Below the pieces are notes generated by a model. That model was not told the DNA's origin, did no database searches, and saw nothing but the letters and a program-made list of their open reading frames with translations. Of a DNA stretch of 64,000 nt, positions 53,723-60,484 are shown one piece after another. Numbering within the stretch: position 1 is the stretch's first letter; the number at the start of each line of letters is the position of its first letter. Position numbers and translations under genes: made by a program. Source of the DNA: Amycolatopsis balhimycina FH 1894 (GTDB lineage Bacteria > Actinomycetota > Actinomycetes > Mycobacteriales > Pseudonocardiaceae); contig NZ_KB913037.1 of NCBI RefSeq assembly GCF_000384295.1, forward strand, positions 5,762,822 to 5,826,821, given 5' to 3'.

Positions 53723-54147
53723 CACAAGCTGCCTCCGGTCCGCGTGATCTCGGTTGAATGTGTGTCTTCGGCTCTTGCGTACTTGCCCAGGGCGGCTTCG
53801 AATTTGGCTGCCATCGTTCGGCAGTACTTCTCGCGACCGATGAGAGTGTCGAGGAGTGCCTCACCAGATCGGCGAACGTGGTCGGCGTTGCCCTCGCTTG
53901 CGTACTCCACGCCGGGGCCTTGGGCTGTTGCGATAGTCCTGGCTCTGGCCTGATCGACCTGGAACTCGTTGGCCATGTCGTTCCAGTCGGTCTTCAATTG
54001 CTCAAGCGTGGCTCGGTCGTACTTGAAGCCCGGGCCGCTCGCGCCCGCGCCCGCGGGGGCGCCGTAGATGCCCGCCTGCGGGGTGATCGGCGTCAGCGGT
54101 GCCCGGCGCGTGTTCGGGTCGTAGACCGGCGGCCGGCCGTCAGGCAT
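53722..54147 (-). CDS. EspC/WXG100-like small helical protein
   Basis: 141 aa from the ATG at 54147 (MPDGRPPVYDPNT). A proline-rich N-terminus of about 45 residues is followed by a long helical region (YDRATLEQLKTDWNDMANEFQVDQARARTIATAQ ... LLDTLIGREKYCRTMAAKFEAALGKYARAED), the two-helix hairpin expected of ESX substrates or their partners, though no clear WxG is seen. First gene of the four-gene set ending in espG. The length and helical profile are seen; the ESX link is inferred from its neighbours. Confidence 0.72.
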   Translation of the reverse strand: MPDGRPPVYDPNTRRAPLTPITPQAGIYGAPAGAGASGPGFKYDRATLEQLKTDWNDMANEFQVDQARARTIATAQGPGVEYASEGNADHVRRSGEALLDTLIGREKYCRTMAAKFEAALGKYARAEDTHSTEITRTGGSL

Positions 54148-54239
54148 CGTCTTGCACCCCTGTCGTCTCAAACCGGCAGGGCGTGACAGGGCTGGGGCGC
54201 CCCGAAGCCGTCGTCGTCACTGTGCTCTCCCCTTGGCAG

Positions 54240-54265
54240 CAGGGTGCTCCTAGTCCGGCACCCTG
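54240..54265. other. Hairpin in the divergent region between the ESX-like set and the lipoprotein gene
   Basis: CAGGGTGC (54240-54247) and GCACCCTG (54258-54265), 8-bp perfect arms with a 10-nt loop. The 305-bp region 54148-54452 otherwise holds AT-richer promoter sequence; TACTCT (54442-54447) lies 5 nt before the ATG at 54453. I see no further gene in it. Confidence 0.4.
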
Positions 54266-54452
54266 CGTAGTTCGACGTATCGGAGATTACCAGGGTTCCC
54301 TACCGCCTGTTCCCCCTTGCAAGAAGATCCGTTCCGCTCGGAATGGCAGTGGTGAACTCAGTGACAATGAGTGATAATCAATTCGGCTGAATCTCACTCG
54401 CCAGGCAGATATTCCCTGTTCAAAGCACGAATCTGTGTGCATACTCTGTGTA

Positions 54453-55622
54453 ATGAGACCTGCGCGACGACTTGCTTGTTTCCTGCTGGCGTGTTTCCTG
54501 ACCACATCCGGCTGTGCCGCTGAGACCGCTTTGGGGCAGCGTTCCGTAACGCTGTCATTGCCGCTTCCGTGGCATCCGAAACAGCCGCGTCCGGCGGATC
54601 GGGACGAGAACGCGGTGGATTCCGCGCTCGCCGCGCTCGACCTGTGCGCGCTGATCGACCTCGGCGTCTACGACCGCCGGAAGGCGGCAGGCGCTGCGCC
54701 GGTCACCCGGCAGGCCAGAGTCTTCGACGGCCGGCGCGAGTGTGACCTCGTGCGGGCCGGTAACCCGATTCCGTTGATCACCGTTCGTGACGAGCCGCCG
54801 GAGGGCGCTCCGCTGCGGAATGACGGGGCGGTCGTCGATCTGTCGGGTGTGAAGGGTTACCAGGTCGAGCGCCACGAGCAGGGGCGGATCGTGGGCTGCA
54901 GTGTGCTCGTCCCGGTCAGTTTCGTCCGGGCTGTGCGCTTCGAACTGGCCTACGGCACGCGGGAGGACAACGCCCACTGTGAAATCGTGCGCGACTTCGC
55001 CGCCGCTGGGGCTCGCTCGCTTCCGAAGGGCCTCGCGTACCCGGCCGGCGGTCAGGACTCCGGCCGTGTCGGAGCCTGCGCGAACATGGTCGTCAACACC
55101 GACGGGAACGACTGCGACCCCGCGGTTGACCTCGAGGTGCCGGCCGGCGGTGCCGATGTGCTGCTGGGCGCCGGAGCCCGCGATCCGAACATCGAATGTG
55201 CGGTGTTCCGGCGAGCTGTCGAAACGGCCTTCGGGAGCGCGTTCGAACCAGTGGCGACACCCGGAGCCTGCTGGTTCGTCGAACCGCAGCACCGCCTTCA
55301 GATCGAGGTGGGCGCAACGGCCTTGGGCGACCACCCCGGGATTTTCGGTTCGGATCCGAATCTGTGGACGGACCGGCGGATCATCACGCTCGGCCAGAAA
55401 CCGGCGGTGGTCTTTCGCAGTCTGCGTGGCGACGAATTTTCCGTCTACGCTTCGCCGTACGGGAATCTCGACGTCCGAGGGCAGGTGCGGCTGCGGATCA
55501 GGGCCGAGCCCGAGCGTGGCCTTGACGTGGGCGCCCTGCCGATTTTGCCGGCGGAGGCCGCGCTGAAGGCCGAGGCCGTTGTCTCGTCGGTGTTGGAGCG
55601 CCATTTCGGGCCAGGCCGCTGA
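54453..55622 (+). CDS. Large lipoprotein, function unknown
   Basis: 389 aa, ATG start just after a TACTCT box. Lipoprotein signal with ACFLLACFLTTSGCAAE, Cys near residue 21. The mature part has two repeated-looking sections, each with a Cys-bearing DLCALIDLGVYDRRKAAG- or NIECAVFRRAVETAFGSA-like helix followed by a beta section. Its cysteines (for example RRECDLV, VGCSVLV, AHCEIV, GACANM, NDCDPAV, IECAVF, PGACWF) are an even-looking set that could form disulfides. DUF3558-like folds are a possibility. Divergent from the ESX-like genes, so it may belong with them. No function recognised. Confidence 0.7.
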   Translation: MRPARRLACFLLACFLTTSGCAAETALGQRSVTLSLPLPWHPKQPRPADRDENAVDSALAALDLCALIDLGVYDRRKAAGAAPVTRQARVFDGRRECDLVRAGNPIPLITVRDEPPEGAPLRNDGAVVDLSGVKGYQVERHEQGRIVGCSVLVPVSFVRAVRFELAYGTREDNAHCEIVRDFAAAGARSLPKGLAYPAGGQDSGRVGACANMVVNTDGNDCDPAVDLEVPAGGADVLLGAGARDPNIECAVFRRAVETAFGSAFEPVATPGACWFVEPQHRLQIEVGATALGDHPGIFGSDPNLWTDRRIITLGQKPAVVFRSLRGDEFSVYASPYGNLDVRGQVRLRIRAEPERGLDVGALPILPAEAALKAEAVVSSVLERHFGPGR

Positions 55623-55644
55623 GTCAGCGGCACACGAGTAGCGA

Positions 55645-55690
55645 GAGTGCCGCGGCCACCCTCTCGGACTGGTCCCAGGCCGCGGCACTC
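55645..55690. terminator. Bidirectional terminator hairpin
   Basis: GAGTGCCGCGGCC (55645-55657) and GGCCGCGGCACTC (55678-55690), perfect 13-bp arms, between two convergent stop codons (55622 and 55696). Not a member of the GTGAA palindrome families. Confidence 0.75.
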
Positions 55691-55695
55691 CCGGC

Positions 55696-56343
55696 TTACG
55701 GGGTCGGCGAACAGCTCGTGTGGCCCAGGGTCACCTGGCCGCTGATGCCCGACGCCGGGAGGAAGTCGATGCGCAGCATCGTCAGTCCGATGCTGCCGTC
55801 GCCCGGGAGGTTCTGGATGTTGAACACCGCGTTCGCCAGCGCCGTCCCGTCCGGCTTCCTGATCGGCGACACGTAACCCACCGGCACCGGGTTCGGGGGG
55901 TTCGTCAGGCCTGACATGCCGCCGAACGTCCAGGTCGCGTTCGTCCGCGTCTGGGTTGCCGTGCAGGTCACCGTGAACGTCGACAGCTTCACCCGCGGCC
56001 CGCCCGCGCTCAGCAGTGCCGACAGCTCGAAGTTCTTGCCCGTCGCTGTCGACGTCGTCGTCGTGGCGCTCGTGTTCGGGTCCGTCACCGTCGTCGTGCA
56101 GGACGAGGTGCCGCCGCCGAACGTGATGCCCGGTTTCGACACCGGCTGGGCCGTTGCGCTCGTCGGGCCGCCGATCGAACAGGGGCCCTGCGCCGGGACC
56201 TTGATCGTCGAGCCCGCCTTCGTGAACTCGGCCGAGCCGATGTTCGCCACCCCCGGCTGCGGGGCCGCCTGCGCCGGCGTGGGTGTCACGGCGAGCGCGG
56301 CCGCCGCCAGCGTTCCGGCGAGCCTCACGATGGTGACGCGCAT
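55696..56343 (-). CDS. Secreted beta-rich protein, function unknown
   Basis: 215 aa from the ATG at 56343, AAGGAGG at proper distance. Signal peptide MRVTIVRLAGTLAAAALAVT ending PAQAA. The mature protein is Thr/Ser/Gly-rich and beta-predicted (SSCTTTVTDPNTSATTTTST, VTCTATQTRTNATWTFGGMSG) with a few Cys and no catalytic motif. It resembles the uncharacterised choice-of-anchor-type surface proteins of actinobacteria, judged by style only. Confidence 0.72.
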   Translation of the reverse strand: MRVTIVRLAGTLAAAALAVTPTPAQAAPQPGVANIGSAEFTKAGSTIKVPAQGPCSIGGPTSATAQPVSKPGITFGGGTSSCTTTVTDPNTSATTTTSTATGKNFELSALLSAGGPRVKLSTFTVTCTATQTRTNATWTFGGMSGLTNPPNPVPVGYVSPIRKPDGTALANAVFNIQNLPGDGSIGLTMLRIDFLPASGISGQVTLGHTSCSPTP

Positions 56344-56600
56344 GGGCGTTCCTCCTTGCCGACCTCTGTTCACCCCCTGAATATCCGCCCGCCGCCGGCG
56401 TCCGTTGCGTCCGGAATCTCCGATCACCCTTTCGTGGATCATGAACCACCCGGTGGGTGATGGCCCGGCCGTCGCGACGGGGCGTTGCCGCGGTGTCATG
56501 TTCGTCACCGTTTCCGCTGGACAGCGGGTAAACGACCGCGCGCGGTAGCCACTACGCTCAAGGGGCAACCCGACCGGTGCACGAGTAGAGCGGAGCCGAC

Positions 56601-57659
56601 GTGTCTGTGCCTTCCCCAGCCCCCGGGGCGGGATCCCTCCCCGCTGCGCCGGGTGGCGCCCTCGACGACCTGCGGGCGTCGGTCGGCCTGCAGATCGCCG
56701 ACGAAGCCCTGCTGCGCGCGATCGCTGACGGGCTGGCCGACGTCGAGAAGCTGCTGCGCGAGGTCGTCCGCAGCGACGTCCAGGCCGTCAACGACGCCGC
56801 GTTGCACCTGGTCGAAGCGGGGGGCAAACGCTTCCGTCCGCTGTTCACGCTGCTGGCCGCGCAGTTCGGCCCCAAGCAGGACGACCACGTGGTGATCGCC
56901 GCCGCCGCGGTCGAGCTGGTGCACCTGGCCACGCTCTACCACGACGACGTCATGGACGAGGCCGACATGCGGCGCGGCGCCGAGAGCGTCAACGCGCGCT
57001 GGGACAACACCATCGCCATCCTCACCGGCGACTTCCTCTTCGCGCACGCCTCGCGCCTGGTCGCCGACCTGGGCACGGACGCCGCGCGGATCATCGCCGA
57101 GACCTTCGGCGAGCTGGTCACCGGGCAGATGCGCGAGACCGTCGGCCCCGGACCGGGTGACGACGCCGTCGCGCACTACCTCACCGTGATCGCGCAGAAG
57201 ACCGGCTCGCTGATCGCCACGTCCGGCCGGTTCGGCGGGATGATGTCCGGCGCCGCCGACGAGCACGTCGAGGCGCTGCGCCGCTTCGGCGACATCATCG
57301 GCACCGCGTTCCAGATCTCCGACGACATCATCGACATCGCCTCGCCGTCCGACGAGCTCGGCAAGGCGCAGGGCACCGACCTGCGCGAAGGCGTCCGGAC
57401 GCTGCCCATGCTCTACGCGCTGGCCGACCCGGACACCGACCCGCGGCTCATCGAACTGCTGTCCGGCCCGATCGGCGACGACGTCCTCGTCCAGGAGGCG
57501 CTGGAGCTGCTGCGGGTCAGTAACGGACTCGATCGAGCACGCGTCACCCTTTCCGACTACGCTCGGCGCGCGCGAGCCGAGCTCAGCGCGCTCCCCGCGT
57601 CACCCGCTCGGGACGCGTGCGAGTCGGTCGCCGACTACCTGGTCGCGCGCACGCATTAA
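56601..57659 (+). CDS. grcC1: Polyprenyl diphosphate synthase for the menaquinone side chain
   Basis: 352 aa, GTG start with GCGGAG upstream. Trans-isoprenyl synthase with the first Asp-rich motif LYHDDVMDEADMRRG (near residue 114) and the second FQISDDIIDIASPSDELGK (near 240), and KRFRPLFTLLAAQFG at the N-terminus. Elongates isopentenyl diphosphate into the long-chain prenyl diphosphate used by MenA. Its place beside the other men genes parallels grcC1 (Rv0562); chain length cannot be read off the sequence. Confidence 0.93.
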   Translation: MSVPSPAPGAGSLPAAPGGALDDLRASVGLQIADEALLRAIADGLADVEKLLREVVRSDVQAVNDAALHLVEAGGKRFRPLFTLLAAQFGPKQDDHVVIAAAAVELVHLATLYHDDVMDEADMRRGAESVNARWDNTIAILTGDFLFAHASRLVADLGTDAARIIAETFGELVTGQMRETVGPGPGDDAVAHYLTVIAQKTGSLIATSGRFGGMMSGAADEHVEALRRFGDIIGTAFQISDDIIDIASPSDELGKAQGTDLREGVRTLPMLYALADPDTDPRLIELLSGPIGDDVLVQEALELLRVSNGLDRARVTLSDYARRARAELSALPASPARDACESVADYLVARTH

Positions 57660-57682
57660 GCACTAAACAGGGGCAGGAAAAG

Positions 57683-58924
57683 ATGTCCATATTCGGACAG
57701 GTTTGGCTGTGGAGCCTCGCCGCGTTCTTCGTCGGGGTCCTCCTCACCTGGTTGGTGCTGGTACTGCCGCTCCGCAAGAGCGTCCGCAAGCTCGAGAGCG
57801 CGCTGGCGCAGTCCCACGCCGACGCCGCGCGCATCCCCGCGAACGCGGCGGCGGTGGGCCACGATTCGTTCGCGCGGCCGGAACCGCGCCGCGAGCCGGA
57901 GCCGTCCCGCCAGGAGACGTCCTACCCCGGCACGCTGGTCGCCGCACCGCCGATCCACCGCGACGACGTCCACGACGACATCGACGAGGACTTCGCCGAG
58001 CTGGACGCCCAGGTGCCGTCGCGGATGCCGCCGGAGCCGGACCGCGAACCCGAGCCCGAACCCGAGCTCGAAGAAGACGACCCGTACCGGACCGCGGCCA
58101 CCCAGTTCCTGACGCCGGTCGCCGACGACGAGCCGGAGGACCCCTACCGCGCCACCGCGACGGAGTACCTGGCCCCGGCGGGGGAGGCGGTCGAACACGA
58201 GCCCGTGTCGCCGGCGCTTTCGCGGCTCGAACCGGACTCCGCGGGCTCGCTGTTCCAGACCCCGGGCGAGGCACCCGTGCCGGACTGGTTCGACCACGAC
58301 CTGCCGCCCGAACAACCGTCCCAGCGGTCGGCGTTCGAGGAGCCGGTCGAGCGCACGCGGATCATCGGCCAGCACCCCGGTTCCGTGCGGAAGGTCGAGC
58401 CCGAAGACGAGGAAGTGCCGCGATACGCCTTCGGCGGCGACGACGTCACAGGAGAGCTGGACGTGCCCGAAGAGACTCCGGCCGAGGCGACGCAGGTGCT
58501 GCCGAAGCGTCAGCCGCGCGAGACGACGGTGCGCGGCGGGTTCGACGCGCCGCAGCCGATCCAGCCGTCGATGCGCACGGTGGAGCGGCGCGAGCCCGAC
58601 CTGGCCGGCGCGCACAGCGGCTCGCTGTTCGAGCCGTCGGTGCAGCCGAACCAGGTGGCCGCCGCGGCCGGGGTGGTGGCGCCCGAGCCGCCACCCGCGC
58701 GGCAGGAGGCGGCCGACGCCGTCCCGCACGGCCCGTTCGGCCCCGGCTCGGCGATGCCGCGCCCGGGCGGCGGAGCGCCCAGTGACGCGTTCGCGGTGAA
58801 GGCGAGTGTCACGGCTTTGCGGTACTGCACCGAGGAATCGGCCCAGTTCCCGAAGATGGTCGCCGAGGTCTGGTTCCGCACCGCCGAGGACGCCGAACGC
58901 GTCGGGTTCCGGCCGCTCAGCTGA
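57683..58924 (+). CDS. Membrane-anchored acidic protein with C-terminal sunset-like domain
   Basis: 413 aa, ATG start. One N-terminal helix (SLAAFFVGVLLTWLVLVLPL), a short coil, then about 300 residues of Pro/Glu/Asp-rich low complexity with the repeat DDPYRTAATQFLTPV / EDPYRATATEYLAPA. The last ~45 residues read like a sunset domain (VKASVTALRYCTEESAQFP, then VAEVWFRTAEDAERVGFRP). Such domains end several actinobacterial envelope proteins. Function unknown; a scaffold at the cytoplasmic or outer face is the plain reading. Confidence 0.78.
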   Translation: MSIFGQVWLWSLAAFFVGVLLTWLVLVLPLRKSVRKLESALAQSHADAARIPANAAAVGHDSFARPEPRREPEPSRQETSYPGTLVAAPPIHRDDVHDDIDEDFAELDAQVPSRMPPEPDREPEPEPELEEDDPYRTAATQFLTPVADDEPEDPYRATATEYLAPAGEAVEHEPVSPALSRLEPDSAGSLFQTPGEAPVPDWFDHDLPPEQPSQRSAFEEPVERTRIIGQHPGSVRKVEPEDEEVPRYAFGGDDVTGELDVPEETPAEATQVLPKRQPRETTVRGGFDAPQPIQPSMRTVERREPDLAGAHSGSLFEPSVQPNQVAAAAGVVAPEPPPARQEAADAVPHGPFGPGSAMPRPGGGAPSDAFAVKASVTALRYCTEESAQFPKMVAEVWFRTAEDAERVGFRPLS

Positions 58925-58933
58925 ACATCAAGT

Positions 58934-58984
58934 CCGTGAATGGCACATTGAGGGACTTGAAGTCCCTCAATGTGCCATTCACGG
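58934..58984. repeat. Intergenic palindrome family A, copy 4
   Basis: Perfect 24-bp arms (58934-58957, 58961-58984), CCGTGAATGGCACATTGAGG with a 3-nt loop TGA; a diverged version with compensating changes on both arms (AATGGCACATT for AAGGCCACCTT). 9 nt after a plus-strand stop; the right arm holds the TGA (58981-58979) of the VOC gene. Confidence 0.85.
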
Positions 58985-59326
58985 CTTTTCCAGTGCTTGG
59001 AACAGGACCAGGGCGGCGCCGCCGGGGTCGGTGACCACCACCAGGGAGCCGAACGGCAGCTCGGTGCGTTCACGCACCAGGGTCCCGCCCAGCTCGACCG
59101 CCTTCGCCGCGGCAGCGTCCACATCGGACACCGGGGCGTAGGGGAGCCACTGTGGTGCCCGGTCGTCGTCCGGGGCCAGCGGGGTCAGGCCGCCCCAGGG
59201 AACGCCCCCGGTCGTCAGCAGGGTGTCGTTCGCGTGCCAGCCCAGCAGTTCCGTGAAGAACCGCTTGCTGCCCTCGGTGTCGGAGGTACGGACGTCGAAG
59301 AAGACGAAGGGTGACTCAGGTCGCAT
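58979..59326 (-). CDS. VOC/glyoxalase-family protein
   Basis: 115 aa, ATG start 7 nt after TAAGTT (leaderless). One vicinal-oxygen-chelate fold unit: SPFVFFDVRTSDTEGSKRFFTELLGW, then PYAPVSDVDAAAAKAVELGGTLVRERTELPFGSLVVVTDPGGAALVLFQ. Such small proteins bind metal or antibiotics, or act as lyases; activity cannot be told. The last codon and stop are made from the palindrome. Confidence 0.85.
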   Translation of the reverse strand: MRPESPFVFFDVRTSDTEGSKRFFTELLGWHANDTLLTTGGVPWGGLTPLAPDDDRAPQWLPYAPVSDVDAAAAKAVELGGTLVRERTELPFGSLVVVTDPGGAALVLFQALEKP

Positions 59327-59374
59327 GACCTAGAACTTAGGACAACTGTCCCAGTCAAGGCAACCCAGAAACGC

Positions 59375-59408
59375 CGAAGGCCGCCATGCCAGAGCATGGC
59401 GGCCTTCG
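59375..59408. terminator. Terminator hairpin after korB
   Basis: CGAAGGCCGCCATGC and GCATGGCGGCCTTCG, perfect 15-bp arms with a 4-nt loop CAGA, 11 nt beyond the korB stop on the minus strand, followed by CGTTTCTGG. Confidence 0.8.
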
Positions 59409-59419
59409 CGCAGTACGGG

Positions 59420-60484
59420 TTACGCGACCGTCCAGGTGTCCTTGCCGCGCAGCAGGGCCTGCAGGTCCGGCGTGCGGGCCGCGCGGGCCTGCTCGACCTG
59501 GGCGCGGGCGCCGTCGTCGTACGTCGGGCGCTCGACGCTCCGCAGGATCCCGGTCGGGACGTGGTTGAGGTTCTGGTCGCCGAGGCGCGACAACGCGAAC
59601 GCGTACGACGTGTCCGTGATCGACGGGTCGTGCACCACCACGTTGTCCTCGCCGATGTCCGCGACCTTGGCGACGTCCAGGCCACCCCAGTCGCCGCGCT
59701 TGACGCCGAACTCCTGGTTGGGGCCGAAGCGGATCGGCTCGCCGGCGTGCAGCGGGATCAGCCGGGCGGCGGCTTCGTCGGCGTCCTTGAGGACGTCGAA
59801 CGCGCCGTCGTTGAAGATCGGGCAGTTCTGGTAGATCTCCACCAGCGCCGACCCCCGGTGCTCTGCCGCGGCTTGCAGGACCTCGGTGAGGCCCTTGCGG
59901 TCGGAGTCCATGGCGCGGCCCACGAACGACGCCTCCGCGCCGATCGCCAGCGACAGCGGGTTGAACGGCGTGTCCACCGAACCCATCGGCGTCGACTTCG
60001 TGACCATGCCCTGCCCGGACGTCGGCGAGTACTGGCCCTTGGTCAGCCCGTAGACCCGGTTGTTGAACAGCAGGATCTTGATGTTCACGTTGCGGCGCAG
60101 CGCGTGGATCAGGTGGTTGCCGCCGATGGACAGCGCGTCGCCGTCGCCGGTGACGACCCACACCGACAGGTCGGGGCGGGTGGTGGCCAGCCCGGTCGCG
60201 ATCGACGGCGCGCGGCCGTGGATCGAGTGCATGCCGTAGGTGTTGAGGTAGTACGGGAAGCGCGACGAGCAGCCGATGCCCGAGACGAACACGATGTTCT
60301 CGCGCTTGAGGCCGAGCGTCGGCAGGAACGACTGGACGGCGTTGAGCACGACGTAGTCGCCGCAGCCCGGGCACCAACGGACCTCCTGGTCCGACTTGTA
60401 GTCCTTGGCCTTCTGCGGCTCGTCGGTCGTGGGCACAAGGTCCAGGCCGCCGAGATGGGGTATCCCCAGATCCATTGCGGTCAC
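59420..60484 (-). CDS. korB: 2-oxoacid:ferredoxin oxidoreductase subunit beta
   Basis: 354 aa, GTG start overlapping the korA stop. Thiamine-diphosphate subunit: WCPGCGDYVVLNAVQ and GIGCSSRFPYYLNTYG hold the single [4Fe-4S] ligands, and VTGDGDALSIGGNHLIHALRRN with LLFNNRVYGLTKGQYSPTS is the ThDP-Mg motif. With KorA it oxidises 2-oxoglutarate or a related 2-oxoacid to the acyl-CoA and reduces ferredoxin, a CoA-dependent alternative to the 2-oxoglutarate dehydrogenase complex. Confidence 0.95.
   Translation of the reverse strand: MTAMDLGIPHLGGLDLVPTTDEPQKAKDYKSDQEVRWCPGCGDYVVLNAVQSFLPTLGLKRENIVFVSGIGCSSRFPYYLNTYGMHSIHGRAPSIATGLATTRPDLSVWVVTGDGDALSIGGNHLIHALRRNVNIKILLFNNRVYGLTKGQYSPTSGQGMVTKSTPMGSVDTPFNPLSLAIGAEASFVGRAMDSDRKGLTEVLQAAAEHRGSALVEIYQNCPIFNDGAFDVLKDADEAAARLIPLHAGEPIRFGPNQEFGVKRGDWGGLDVAKVADIGEDNVVVHDPSITDTSYAFALSRLGDQNLNHVPTGILRSVERPTYDDGARAQVEQARAARTPDLQALLRGKDTWTVA

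Noticed and set aside
49599..56600. Integration boundary (att site or tRNA) of the ESX-like block
   Set aside because: No tRNA, integrase or matching direct repeats were seen at either side, so insertion as a defined element cannot be claimed.
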